From Exophiala sp. HKRS030 (lineage: Eukaryota; Ascomycota; Eurotiomycetes; Chaetothyriales; Herpotrichiellaceae): a stretch of 64,000 bases of DNA. The notes under the pieces were generated by a model. That model did not search any database, was not told where the DNA came from, and saw only the letters and a list, made by a program, of their open reading frames with translations. The stretch lies in NCBI GenBank assembly GCA_023897205.1, contig JAHWDD010000012.1:744001-808000 (forward strand). Reading direction: 5' to 3'. The translations under genes were made by a program, and so were the position numbers. This document shows, in pieces, positions 23,173-35,669 of this stretch (position 1 is the stretch's first letter; every line of letters begins with the position of its first letter).

Positions 23173-24919
23173 ATGGGAAGCATAGGCCCCCAGAACGGCA
23201 TTGAGGGCGAAAACTTGGATGTGCTCATTATTGGAGCTGGTTTCACGGGTTGCTACTTACTTCCTAAATTGCGAAACTTGGGGTTCAAGACAAAGATTGT
23301 GGAAAGCGGTTCGTATTTTGGAGGAGTATGGTACTGGAGTAGGTATCCTGGAGCTCGAGTGGATAGTCCATATCCTTACTACAGCTTGTCATTGCCCGAG
23401 GTGTATAAGGATTGGGAGTACAAGGAGTTGTTTCCTCCATGGCACGAGCTACAACGCTACTTTGCCCATGTCGACAAGACGCTGGGCTTGAGTAAAGATG
23501 CAATCTTCAATTCCAGGGTTACTTCAGCAACCTTCAACGAGGACGAAAACACTTGGACTGTTGAATGTCACAACGGAAAGCTTTTTAAGACGAGAATTCT
23601 GGTCGCCGGTATCGGGTTTGCGGCCAAAGAGTACGTGCCTCAGTGGAAAGGCATGGACAAATGCAAGGCCCGAATTGTTCACTCATCTCACTGGCCAGCG
23701 GATCTGGATATCAAGGGAAAAAAGTTGGCTGTCATCGGAAATGGAGCAACTGGTGTTCAGTTGATTCAAGAATGTGCAGATCAAGCTTCAGAATTGACTG
23801 CTTTCATCAGAACCCCCAATATCTGCCTTCCAATGCAGCAGAAGCCCCTGATCAGCAGCGAACAGAAGGTTCAGAAACAGTCCTTCCCTGAGTTATATCA
23901 ACGACGCCTGACGACGGTTGGCGGCTTGGAATTTACCGCTCAAACCAGAGCTCATGCGGATTTTACGCCCGAGGAGCGAGAAGAACTACTTGAAAGACTT
24001 TGGAAGAAGGTATATTATACTCCCAACTCTGTGGGTTAATGATTACTAATGTTATCTCCTCTCACCAAATCAGGGTGGATTTGCTCCCTTTGCAGCATCA
24101 TTCAACGACACTTTGACTAGCCCTACGGCCAATGATACTGTTTACCAGTTCTGGCTGAAGAAAACCAGGGCCCGCGTGCCAGACAAAGCAAAAGCTGCGA
24201 TCGTGGCTCCTTCAGTTGCTCCTCATCCGTTTGGGGCGAAGAGACCATCGCTCGAACAGGATTACTACGAGAAGATTAGTCGGCCTAATGTCAGCGTGGT
24301 ATCAGTCAAGGAAACGCCTATCACAGAGTTCTCTCAGGATGGCATCGTCACCGCAGACGGCAAGGTCCACAAATTTGATATCATCGCGTTGGCCACCGGA
24401 TATGACGCCATCACTGGGAGTTATAAGAATATTGACATCAGAGGGCTAGGCAGGCGTGAGCTGAACAGCAAGTGGAAGTCGGGTACTCGGACCTATCTAG
24501 GTATGGCCACGCAAGGATTTCCAAATTTGTTCTTCACGTACGGACCACAATCACCAGGACCCTATGTGAACGGTCCGTCTTGTACAGAACCACAGTGTGA
24601 TTGGATTGCAGACGTCTTGTCCAAATTACGGGATCAATGCCTGTCGAGGATCGACCCAGACGAAAATGCAGAGCGACAGTGGAGCGAGACTGTCAATGCT
24701 ATCTCTAAAGCAACTCTCATCCACGAAGTCAAAAGCTGGTGAGTGCACACTGGATCCCGACTCTAGTATTTATGCTAATCTATTTGTCCTAGGTGGACGG
24801 GAGCAAATATCCCCGGCAAGCCAATGGAGGCATTGGGGTACCTCGGAGGTCTTCCCAATTACTTGAAAGCACTCAAAGACTCTTTGGAAAACGACCTTCA
24901 AGGATTCAAAGTCTCTTGA
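23173..24919 (+). CDS. Baeyer-Villiger-type flavin monooxygenase 1
   Basis: FAD/NADPH-dependent monooxygenase, 542 aa. Exons 23173-24009, 24074-24738, 24793-24919. FAD-binding Rossmann motif DVLIIGAGFTGCYLLPKL (about residues 16-33), then GGVWYWSRYPGARVDSPYPY, which is diagnostic of type I BVMOs. The BVMO fingerprint region reads WKGMDKCKARIVHSSHWP (H-x3-W-P kept, first aromatic Trp instead of Phe). NADPH motif VIGNGATGVQLIQ; a late ATGYD motif; the C-terminus WTGANIPGKP is also typical. It would convert a cyclic or linear ketone to a lactone or ester with O2. A second, clearly different BVMO lies 7 kb downstream. The ATG at 23173 is preferred over the upstream TTG. Confidence 0.94.
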
Positions 24920-25070
24920 GCCAGGATAGTGATTGATTGTACCTTGGTTTGTTTGAAGCAGCCTCTAGACAAGTTACATCTGCACAATCGTAAATGTCAT
25001 AAGAAATCAGAAAAGTGGGTCTCTGGGAGACAAAAAGCCTTCTACGGCCGGGTGCTAACTATAGGGTTGC

Positions 25071-26893
25071 TCAATTCTCTCTCGGAGGCGCATCGAGCGT
25101 AGAGAACAACTTTTTCGCCTCTTCAAAATCCCTCAGAAGAATCTCTCTCTTCTTTTCAGAGCGAACTTTGATACAAGTTTGGAAATGATCAGGGTGCAGA
25201 ATTGCGCCCCCCGAATATCCAGTAGCCCAATCAGTGTTAATCGGAACTGGCCTACCCTGGTCATCCTTAGCTGGTGCAATATCAAACCCCCAAATCAGCT
25301 TTGAAAAGGTAATAAACAGAGACCGTTCTGCAAAGTGAATTCCAGGACACAAACGTCGACCAAAACCGTAACCGTAGTGATCCCTGTCTTCGTAGTTCGC
25401 CGCGTTGGAGTATGCTGTAGCAAGGCCGTCTTTCCCTTCATAGTTCTTAGGATCAAATTCCAGCGCATTTGGAAACTTCTTTTCGTCGTGATGTAATCCT
25501 GATATATTGACGATGATAGAACTTCCTTTCGGCAAGGCGTAGTTGTCGACCACCAATTCTAAAGATGCACTCATTAGCTTATACTCCATCAAATAGGTAG
25601 TCATGTGTTGAGTTTGGAATTGCAGAGAGCTGAACCTTCTGATAAAGCATGAGGGAAAGCAATCGGCACAATTGGCCTAAAGCGTTGAACCTCTTTCATC
25701 AAATAATTGATCATACGGAGCTTTCCAAAGTCTTCCCAGCAGGGAGTGCGATTCTCACCCACGACCTGGTCCATCTCTTCCTGAGCATCTTTTAGAATAT
25801 GCTGGTTTTGTGTGAGCATCTGCACAAGTGTATTGAAAGCGCCTGATGTGGTATCGGTGCCTGCATCAAGTACCGTCGAAAGGAGGTACATAACTTCGTG
25901 TCGTGTGAATGCATCATCACCTTTCTGCTCGAGGACCTTGTCGGCAAAAGTGTCCTTGGAGCCGAGTTTCTCCCTACGCTCAATGACATGGTCTAAAAAC
26001 TCGGCATATAATTTGTCGCTCTTTTTAGCAACATTCCGGCATTTGGACCGCCAATTGTCAAAGAGCCGCTCGGGAAGGTAGTTCAGAAATGGGAATATAT
26101 CCACCGGGGGTAGCTTGCCGGGCATTATAACGCGAGACAGATCGTGGGCGATATCGAGAACTCTATGTAAATGCACTGTGTCGGTGGAAGGAGTACGAAA
26201 CCCATAGACTAAATGAAAGTCAATAAAATAGACTCCGACTTCAAACAATGATAGCACGTACTTGTACTCATGATGAGGCTATTGGTGTATCTTGTGGAAT
26301 GATCGGACCACCTATCAGAGTCATTCAGAATATCGACCATTAGTTGAGCTGATTCTGCGATAATGTAGGGCAGGTGCCTTTTTTCGCATACTGAGTCCAT
26401 GTAGAACTGATGAATGAGCTTCCGTTCTCGACGGAATTTGGCATCGTCCGGGTTCATAAGAAGGAGAAAGTCTCCTTTGTATATCAAGTTGTTCACAGCA
26501 TACGCTGGGGGCCGGAACCCACTGATGGAGTTCTTCTTATCCATAATCTCTTTGACAAGACGTCGACTGGAGATCACGATCATGGTCCGGGAGGCAATCT
26601 TCAAAGAATAAATTTGCCCATATTCCTTAGCCCATTTCGCAAACTGGAGATACCCTTTATCTCTAGGAAGCTGGTGAAGATTTCCAATGATAGGGAGGGT
26701 AGGAGGCCCTATATTCTGGTCAATTGTTGGTCTTTGCCGGCTAGGGAGAGAATGATTCTGCCCACAATGACGCACCTGGAGGAAGCCTGGCATTTCGTCT
26801 GCCCTGAACCGTCACACCATATATCAAACTGATGATAATGAGCAGCACGACAACCCCAGTAGTGGGGGCATTCGCCAAGGGAATCATCGTCAT
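25071..26893 (-). CDS. Cytochrome P450 monooxygenase
   Basis: Membrane-anchored class II P450, 541 aa. Exons on the minus strand: 26893-26776, 26708-26262, 26208-25636 and 25558-25071. The N-terminal anchor TGVVVLLIIISLIYGV is followed by the proline-rich hinge LPPGPPTLPIIGN, rebuilt across intron 1. Helix I DAGTDTTSGAF, helix K ExxR in KEVQRFRP, and the heme loop GFGRRLCPGIH with Cys about residue 450 are all present. The sequence style resembles fungal CYP64/OrdA-like oxidases, but the family number cannot be fixed by eye. The third intron starts GTTCAG, an unusual donor, yet it restores HALSEELVVDNYALPKGS. Divergent from the reductase gene, sharing 26894-27571. Likely hydroxylates the pathway substrate. 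Confidence 0.95.
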
Positions 26894-27571
26894 TCCTGGC
26901 CGGTGAGAATTTCGCTTCTGAGATCAATATTTCTTGTTATAGTCTGATGCTTGATACTGTTCGAACGAGAGATGCACCAGAAGTTCGAGACTTTATGGAG
27001 AGGTATTGATCGTCCACGCACAAGCGAAGATATCTCGGCCTCCGTCTTCGGTTGATGCCTATGAACAATATCCGGCTGCCTGTATGGGAGAACAACGTTG
27101 ATCCAAGAGACTAAAGACTACAACCACTCACAAAGACAACCCGTTCTTGCTTCTATTCGGGGCATTAGGTACAATGCTTTTATGCAGATTGCAAACCGAG
27201 ACTATGTTCCGGGTGGACTCAAGATTCCCAAAGGCAGGCAATGCAGCTATGGCTTATCCTTTAGCCCAAAATTGCTCATCTCCTCCTAGCCTTTTCGTCA
27301 GCATGTATGCATAGACCAGTGATTGAGCGTTTTCCGAATGGCCAAGACATTTCCGGGCAACAGAGTCAAGATGCCTGTCGCGGAGTTAGTCACGGTCACT
27401 TTCGATTTCCGATGGCCAATAGCGGATCGCGCCCGTTGAACTTTATTCCCACACGAACCCGAATCCCTTGTCACGTTGGTTACGTTGTATATGATGTCGT
27501 TGAAGGTCGTCTTTACTAGCATCATACCACTGCCAATCATACCGCCACCATCTTGACTTTTGAACCGAGCC
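26894..27571. promoter_or_regulatory. Divergent promoter, P450/reductase, with repeated sites
   Basis: A 678-bp bidirectional promoter. It contains ATTTCCG at 27349-27355 and 27405-27411 and TTTTCCG at about 27330. Two of these sit in a near-repeat, TTTCCGAATGGCCAA and TTTCCGATGGCCAA. The short frames inside it have no family features. Confidence 0.5.
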
Positions 27572-30500
27572 ATGGTGAAGTCTTTTGTGCCAGGCCAAGA
27601 AGTTGGCAAGAGGCTGCTCCCTCAAGCAGTTGACTTCATAGCTCAAACCGACCCAAAGCGGGTCTTCCTCACGTTTCACACCGGGGGAGATGACTATCGC
27701 CAAGGATGGGAACATCTCAACTTCGAACAGTTGGCCAAAGCGGTCGATTGGACCGCTTGGTGGATTCAAAGAACAATAGGAACGAGTACTGAGGCTGAGG
27801 TACTGGCGTACATGGGTACCCAAGATGTACGATACAGCATTTTTACGATTGCTAGTCTGAAGACTGGACATGCTGTAAGTTCTGATTTACCCTTCTATGA
27901 GAATTTCTAACACCTGCAGACCCTGCTACCGTCGCCTAGGAACGCAATTGAGGGCCATTTGCATCTCATCAGGGAAACTAAGTGTCGGCATTTGGTCTAT
28001 AGCAAAGGCCGTGATATCAATCTGAGTCAATTACAAGCGAACACCCAGAACTTGCAGTTCTGGGAGATTCCGAGCCTGTACCAGATGCTACATGATCCTG
28101 TGGAGCGGTTTTCCTTTACCAAGGAGTATGAGGATGCAGAGAATGAAGTCGCTGTTATTATTCACAGCTCTGGATCTACAGGTACGCTTAGAAACGTGAA
28201 CTCTAGTATAAGCTTGCTGCTTACTGACCTTGAAAAGGGCTGCCGAAACTGATTCCCATGACGAACGGATATTTGAGTGTTCAGGACAACTTCTCTACGT
28301 TGCCCGAGCTTGATGGTGATCGAAGGGCAATTTGGTCTATCCCAAGATCCGATGAGCGGTCCTTGTGTGTCAACCCTCTATTCCACCTGATGGGCTTTTA
28401 CATGTTTCAAGAATCCATTTTTCACGGTCTACCAACAGTCATGGGGCCCGATCGGCCAATGACCGCGGAGCTACTCATTGATATTATCCTTACCACTTCG
28501 CCTACCATAGCCGTTCTGCCTCCATCCCTCATCGAAGATATGAGTCGTCTGCTGGAAGGACGTAAGGCACTCAGTCTACTCAGAACCATTATTTCAGGCG
28601 GAGCACCACTCTCGCCTATTGTTGCCCATCGGGTGGCTAAATTGACTCGTCTTTGTACCGCATATGGGACGTCAGAAATCTGTCTTGCAGCCTGCATGAT
28701 ACCTGAAGATCCTCAAGACTATCAATACCTCGAGTTCCACCCTTCATACGGTCTAAGTATGGACCCAGTTGGAGAAGAAGACCTGTATGAAGCTGTCGTC
28801 TACCGCCGTGAAGACCGTAAGATCCACGCGGTATTCCACAGCTTTCCCGACTTAAAGGAGTACCGGACCAATGACTTATTCACTAAGCACCCCTCAAGAG
28901 AAGGGCTCTGGCTATATCATGGGCGGCGTGACGATGTCTTGGTACTGAGCAACGGAGAGAAATTCAACCCAATAAATCTGGAGAAGCACATTGAAGAGCA
29001 CCCCTTGGTCAACAGAGCTCTCGTTGTTGGTCAAGCAAAATTTCAAGCAGCAGTTCTTGTCGAACCTGACTGGGACAAGTATGAGGAACTGCGATTATCA
29101 GAGACGGAATTAATTGACCAGATTTGGCCCGTCGTCGAAGAAGGGAACCAGCTGGTGCCCTCACACGGCCAGATTTGGAAAACATTCATCAAGGTTTCCG
29201 TGAAAGGAACTCCCTTCAAGACGACCCCAAAAGGATCGATCCGGCGACAGGCCGTGGTTTCAGACTATGCAGATGCCATTGAAAATCTATATGCCGGAGC
29301 TGAGCAAGTGGATGGTCTATCTTTGCCCGAAGGGTCCAGCCTCGAAGATATTCAGCAATTTCTCAAGGAAACAATCGCACCGTTACTGCCAGATCTGGAT
29401 CTCTCGGCCACATCTGATTTTTTCTCTTCGGGTTTGGACTCTCTACGAACGCTCCAGTTGACGAGGCTGCTCCAAGGGGTGGTCGCAAAGCAATTTCCTT
29501 CCAGGAAGCCCTTGATTACAGTTCAAAAGCTGTATAAAACACCTACGCTGGAGAAACTGGCACAATTTCTGGCCAACCTACTTGATCCTCTTTCCCAAGT
29601 TGATGCAGAACTAAACGATGACGAGCAACAAGAGACAAACTGGGATGAAGCGGTTCAGACACTGGTGAAAAGCTACAGTGCAAATCTCCCCACCTATATC
29701 CGCAGCCTTCCTAAGTATCCCGAAAAGCACACCGTCTTTCTCACAGGAAGTACAGGCTACATTGGAAGTTTTATCCTCAACCAGCTGCTTCAAGACAGCA
29801 ATCACGTGGAGCATGTCTTCTGTTTGAACAGATCCGCCAGTGCTTACGAAACAACCAAGCAAAGCTTTCAGCAACGCGGACTCGACTTCTCCTCAAAAGT
29901 TCAATCCAGGGTAACTTTCTTGCAAGCTCAATTTGGAGAAGACCGATTCGGCCTCGACACGTCTCAATACTCGAAATTACAGTCTTGCGTCAGTCTAGTG
30001 ATCCACAACGCTTGGAAAGTCGATTTCAACCACCCTCTCGAATCTTTTGAAGATACACATATTCAAGGAACACGGAGGCTAATCGACTTCGTAGCCGAGA
30101 CGGTTTTCAAGCCTCATATCATTTTTATATCGTCCTTATCAGCAGTAGGGCGCTGGGACGAGCAACATGGACCATCTTGTCCCGAAGTGCTGATGGACAA
30201 CACAGACGTTGTACTCAAATCAGGCTATGGTCTTTCCAAGTACACCGCGGAGTGTATCCTTGCAAATGCTGCCGAAAAATCTGGCCTCCCAATCACCATT
30301 ACACGTGTAGGTCAGATTGGTGGACCTTCCCGTGGACCTGGTTTCTGGAACAAGAAGGACTGGGTGCCAGCCATAGTCCTTACCTCCAAAGCTATGTCTA
30401 AGGTTCCAGACAGCCTTTCATATATGCCAATCGACTGGGTGCCGGTAGTAAGTGATCCTGTTCACTCTCGACTCAAAGCTTTGGTAATGCTAACGAGATC

Positions 30501-30892
30501 AGGACTTGGCAGCAAAGGTCATTTGGGAGTTTGCCGAAACTCGCATCAAGCGGCAACAGGATTTCAGATGTGAGGTCTTCCATCTCGTGAATCCACGAAC
30601 AGTCACTTGGCGACCTCTTCTGCCAGCAATACATCGCCATTTCGCAGCCCAGGTAGTGACCTTCCCGGAATGGGTGGATTTCCTCAGTAAAGTTGAAACC
30701 TCAGACACGGAACTTGAGGAAAAGCCAGCACTAAAGCTGCTCGACTTCCTCAAGTCCCTTGCAGGTCTTCTGGAATGGAAGCAACCTCCATGGGAAACAA
30801 AACGTGCGGAAGGAGCTAGTGCGACATTGAGGGATCTGCCAGCCATTGACGAGAACATGATGGACCTATACTTGACCCAATGGGGGATTTGA
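27572..30892 (+). CDS. Adenylate-forming reductase (A-T-R, NRPS-like)
   Basis: Single-module, 1054-aa carboxylate reductase. Exons 27572-27874, 27920-28181, 28238-30447, 30503-30892. An adenylation domain spans about residues 30-540, with P-loop HSSGSTGLPKLIPMTN rebuilt across intron 2, substrate-side GGAPLSP and AYGTSE, then YRTNDLF and GRRDDVLVLSNGEKF. A carrier domain holds the phosphopantetheine site FFSSGLDSLRTLQL (Ser about 590). A terminal NAD(P)H reductase domain begins TVFLTGSTGYIGSF (about 687-700) and has catalytic YGLSK. There is no condensation domain. This is the ANL-reductase layout (L-AAR/aryl-acid-reductase-like): a carboxylic acid is adenylated, loaded as a thioester and reduced to an aldehyde. 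The specificity code was not decoded. It is the only assembly-line-type enzyme in the window. Confidence 0.95.
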
Positions 30893-31710
30893 GCCACCTT
30901 CAAGCTATCGAGTCGTAAGACTCATTGTGTATAGCCATAGTAGGACGATCTTACTCGCAACTTATTGTGGCTGCTTATAGAATAAGTTACTGGCAGCCCT
31001 CAGGTTTAACACGTAATCAAAACAAGCTAGTACCAGCTACATCTATCTGCAAATACTGTAACTCAACGAAGAAACACGATGAAATGCGATAGAAATCATA
31101 TCTTTAGCTATGGTCCTTGCCTAGTATCTTCTAAGTGAGTAGATTCTACGAGGAAGTTTGTAATAACTAAACTAAGGTATGATTCATTGTCCAGCAGCAT
31201 TGAGCAGGGGGATAAGAAGCCTCTACTATTTCTGGTAAGGCGGGCCTAGAGTGGCGTTTCAGATTCCGACACGACAGCAGTCACGGTACTGTCAGACAAA
31301 ATGATGCTACACAATGTGAGAACTGTAGATGTGATGCATTTTCCTGACTATAGGTTGTATACATCCACATGCCATCTTGCCTCGAGACTTAATGACTCGC
31401 ATTCTACTTCTAATTCGGCCATGACCACTTATCGGGACGCCTATAAGGTTGAGTAACTGCCTGTCTGCCAGAGAAGAAAATATCACGAGAGTGAATAGGT
31501 GCTCCAGACCATTTTTGCTGGGTGATTTGTCTACGGAAAATGCAAGATTTCCGGTTCGCCGCAGAATTTCCGCCCCCTTTTGCAGCCTTGTAAATAGTGA
31601 ACAGAGCAAATTTAGGCCAAGGTAAATAGATGACAAAAGATCGTCGAAATCTATTCCATCACAAATTGAAAATTGCCAGCAGGTTAGACCAAAGATAGTT
31701 TTCAGATGCC
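30893..31710. promoter_or_regulatory. Upstream region of second BVMO, with site cluster
   Basis: About 0.8 kb without a gene. At 31534-31553 the perfect CGG-N14-CCG pair CGGAAAATGCAAGATTTCCG occurs, and a further ATTTCCG lies at 31566-31572, 140-180 bp before the start codon. This is one of the best candidates for the shared regulator site. Confidence 0.55.
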
Positions 31711-33840
31711 ATGACTTCTCTCCCTACTATCACCAACGGTCCTGCCGTGAGCCACGATGCTACTTCCATGTACCAATACGGACAGGGTTTATTGTTCCAG
31801 CCGCGGCCTATTGAGGTCATCGTCATTGGCGCGGGCCTTAGTGGTATAGCAGGGGTCAAATTATTCAAGGAGAAGTTTGGAGACTCTCCTATCAAATTTC
31901 GAATATACGAAAAGAACCATGACGTTTGTGGTACTTGGCTGGAAAACAGGTATCCTGGGTAAGTTGTCATCCATCAAGATGCAAGGGATACTGTTGATTA
32001 ACGAAGGACATCTAGTTGTGCTTGTGATGTTCCGGCTCACGGATATACCTATCCCTGGGAAGGCAATCCTTACTGGTCGCGAGGCTACGTTGGATCAGAA
32101 GAAATCTTTGACTACTTCAAAGGTCGCGCAGAGACTTACGGAGTCTTCGATTACGTTAAACTCAGCCATAAGGTCATCGGTGCTGTCTGGAATCAGCAGA
32201 TGGGTAAATGGAAGGTAGAAATCGAAGACCTCCAAACCAGACAAACTTTTTTCGATGAGGCTGAATTCTTCATCAATGCTGGTGGTTTTTTGAAGTGAGC
32301 CCATTCAAATTTCTCGCGGCAGTTATGGAGGGAAATTAATGGTTATGCAGCAAATGGCGATATCCTGACATAGCCGGCATCGGCCAATTCAAAGGTCACT
32401 TGGCTCATTCTGCCTCCTGGGATCAGACCTATGATTATAATGGAAAAACAGTCGCGGTTATTGGCTCAGGATCCTCTGCTATCCAGATTGTGCCGAGCCT
32501 TCAGCCAAGTAAGTGCTCATGATCCCCGAGTTAAGTAATGCAGTACGAGAATTGACAAAGTTATAGTTGTCAAAAAGCTGATCTCTATCAATCGATCAGC
32601 TACCTGGATCACACCTGAAATGGGCGCCGGTGGAGGCCCAGAAGGTAGAGAAACGACATATACTAAAGAACAGCAGAAATACTGGGCCGAAAATCCAGAA
32701 GAATTTCTTCGAATGAGGAAGGGTATAGAGAACTCAATGAATCACCTTTTCGAAATCCATTATGTCGACTCGGACGCGCAGAAGAACATGGCAGGGATCT
32801 TTGGTCAGCAGATGAGAGAGCGGCTATCCGCAAAGCCTGAGGTCGCAGATCAGCTGATACCAAAGTTCAATGTCGGGTGTAGGAGGTTCGCAGGCTCTTC
32901 GAGAACAACGAGGGAGTCATGGCACTGACGTTATGTTGCAGAATCACTCCAGGCACCGGCTATCTCGAGGCTCTCGCTTCCAAGAATGTGGATGTCCATT
33001 TTGGGGGAGTATCAAGAATCACCCAAAGTGGTCTCGAGATGGAGGATGGCACGATGCTTGAAGTTGATGCAATTGTCTGCGCTACAGGATTTGTACGTCC
33101 CATCTTCTGTTCTCAATATGCTCTGGGCACCTAATACAACACAGGACACATCTTTCAAGCCAGCGTTCCCTCTTATTGGGCCGAATGGCCATGACCTTCG
33201 TGACGTCTGGAAAGACGAGCCTCCTTCTTATCTGTCTGTGGGAGCCGCTGGCTTCCCGAATTATTTCAGTTCGTCTACACTTTCTGAAGCTTTCTATGGT
33301 AACTACTCTGACCTTGTCACAGTGATTGGAGGCCCAAACTTCACATTTGCCAACGGAGTTTTTCTCATCAGCGTAGAAACTGCTTGGAACTACATCTTTC
33401 AAGTTATTGAGAAAGTGCAAACCGAAGGCATAATATCCCTTAGTCCTAAGCAGAGGGCTGTGGATGACTTCCAGGCTCATAAAGATAGCTTGATGAATGA
33501 CATGGTTTGGACTGGCCCTTGTGCATCTTGGTGAGTCGATCTTTGGTGAAGACTGTTTCCACAAACTTACCACTCACAATTTTACAATAGGTATAAACTT
33601 GGCAAACGAGATGGCAAAGTGTTTGGTCCCTGGCCTGGCTCCTCAATTCACTTTATTGAAGCTATGAGCCGTCCCCGCTGGGAAGACTACGATTATGAAT
33701 ATATAAAGGACAACAGATTCAACTATTTTGGAAGGGGAATGACTATTCGCGAGTCCAAGCATGGAGATTTGGCATACTACTTGAGAGAACGGGGCCTTTG
33801 CTATGATGAGGCGCCCAAGCAAGAGAGCGGGCTTTTCTGA
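31711..33840 (+). CDS. Baeyer-Villiger-type flavin monooxygenase 2
   Basis: Type I BVMO of 596 aa in seven exons: 31711-31958, 32016-32294, 32351-32508, 32567-32885, 32942-33092, 33145-33530, 33591-33840. FAD motif VIVIGAGLSGIAGVKLF (about residues 30-46), CGTWLENRYPGCACDVPAHG across intron 1, the exact BVMO fingerprint FKGHLAHSASWD, NADPH motif VIGSGSSAIQIVP, then CRRITPGTGYLEAL across intron 4 and VCATGFDTSF across intron 5. An N-terminal extension of 25 residues and the C-terminal FTFANGVFLISVE segment are seen in fungal steroid/ketone BVMOs. It differs from BVMO 1 in the fingerprint and intron positions, so the two are not a recent duplication. Likely acts at another oxidation step of the same route. 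Confidence 0.95.
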
Positions 33841-34286
33841 GCACTGCTTGGGAGTTTATATATATCTTGCGTAATATTTCCTTATGCCTTATGCCAAAAA
33901 TGAAATCATGATCCATCAGTGCACCGCCTCCTAGTAACGAGCATAATACTCCCTGTCTCTCCTTCTCCTATTGTTTACTGATCACATCATATGGGAAAAA
34001 CTGTCTTCCAATGCCCAGGGCACCAAGTAGATACGTTGGTTTATTGTTCCTTGGCGCAATATGCTGGCACCTGTAAATATGATTAATCTGTAGCTTGTCG
34101 CACATCATGAGCTCTGCACCTTGTCACAATGCGCAAATAGCCAAAATACTACACGCGTTAGAAGCCGGAAATTGTATTGAGAACTCTCCATTTTACGTTT
34201 GGAATGAAGGTACAGATGAACTTCGAACGGATTCCACGTTGGCTTTCTGTACGTAGCGATGTAACATGTTCATTGACAAAATAATG
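33841..34286. other. Convergent 3' intergenic region
   Basis: A 446-bp gap between the 3' ends of BVMO 2 (plus) and the first SDR (minus). No gene or clear regulatory element seen; transcription ends probably lie here. Confidence 0.4.
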
Positions 34287-35204
34287 TTAGTAACTGAATC
34301 CGCCATCGATATTAATGACCTATTGCAACGCATCAGATTCACTCATAGTTTTTACACCCCAGTGAAGGAGGAAATAAAGGCATGCGACGACTTACCGAAC
34401 CACTGATATATCCTGATTCATTGCTCATGAGAAAAACAATCACTTTTGCGATGTCCTCGGGCTGGGCAACTCGGCCCAGTGCCACCTTGGAAATAAGCGT
34501 ACGCTTCATCTCCTCTTCGCCCAGGGATTTAATGAGAGGTGTGATAACGATTCCACTAAAGAGAACATGGCGGTTAACACACGAGAGGCTTGCTTGAATC
34601 AACCATATAAGGAGTCAACTCACGGGGCTATGGCATTCACACGAATGCCCTTAGAGCCTGCTTCGCCAGCAGCACCCTTGGAAAGGCCAATCACAGCCCA
34701 TTTGCTCGAGGAATATGCGGTGGAGTAAGGGTTTCCTGCCAAGCCAGAGATCGAAGATGCATTGACAATGGAACCTGGGCCTTTCATAAGACGTAACTCG
34801 GACCTAAGGCAATTTTTGACACCGTCGAGATTGACTTTCAGGATAAAGTCCCAATCTTCATCTGTAACGTTCTCCAGGCCATGGTGTGTTTGACCATACT
34901 TCATGGTTCCAACGGTCCCAGCGAGATTGGCAGCACCGTCCAAACGACCGAAAGTTTCAAATATGCTCTTGAAAGCCTGATCGACTGCTTTGGCATCGGT
35001 AACGTCGACGGAAAGGGCATGAGTATGGCCTCCGCCCACCAATTTGGTGATTTCTGCTGCGACGGCATTGGGAGAAGTTATATCCAGCAAACCAACATTC
35101 GCCCCTTGCTTGGCTAACAACAGCGCAGTTTCCCTGCCCATACCAGATGCTGCTCCTGTTATGGCATACGCCCTGCCCTTGAGGTCGGGATAGCTGACAG
35201 ACAT
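34287..35204 (-). CDS. Short-chain dehydrogenase/reductase 1
   Basis: Classical SDR of 257 aa. Exons on the minus strand: 35204-34624, 34555-34396 and a tiny last exon 34319-34287 (11 codons, VINIDGGFSY, stop). Cofactor motif ITGAASGMGRETALL (TGxxxGxG), the DVTD cofactor-side motif, NLAGT (NAG equivalent), catalytic Ser in VNASSISG and YSSSKWA (YxxxK). The GSVINIDGG end is rebuilt over the last intron. Oxidises an alcohol or reduces a ketone with NAD(P). Divergent from SDR 2 by 465 bp, so the pair may be co-expressed. The likely role is making ketones for the BVMOs. Confidence 0.94.
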
Positions 35205-35669
35205 TGTAAGGGTGAGTTTCGTGAGGATCAGCTTTGTGAGTATAGGAATAGAGTATTGAGTAGTTATCAGGATGGCAAATTAATATTCTTGTTGCGTGAT
35301 ATCCAGATACTGAGCCATTTTGTGGGGATTCATTATATGACCTATGTTTGCTTGGAGTGACTCTACTTTGGAGTTCAGGTCAACTTCCCCTTCCCCCCTT
35401 TTCCGTGCAAAAGGCTAGGAAGGCTTTAATAATTCGGAAACAACACCGAGCTAAGACTTTTGGATAAAGACAATGTTTTACGGGGGAGAGGAGGGATGGG
35501 GAGGGAGTATACAGTGGGTGATATCTTCTCCGATTTTAGTGGGTCATCACCCGGTTATGAACATTTCCTTATTTCATGTTTTGATGCCCACCAGCATATA
35601 GTAGTGAAAACCCTTTGCTTGCTTCTGAAAGTTAAGCCATTCATCGATAATCGAAATACTTCTAACACA
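35205..35669. promoter_or_regulatory. Divergent promoter of two SDR genes
   Basis: Short bidirectional promoter. It has TTTTCCG at 35399-35405 and CGGAAAC at 35435-35441, near-matches to the cluster heptamer, and a pyrimidine-rich tract at about 35382-35402. Confidence 0.4.

Noticed and set aside
35460..35669. N-terminal extension of SDR 2
   Set aside because: In-frame but begins without a good start and lacks SDR or targeting features; the classical SDR start is at 35670.
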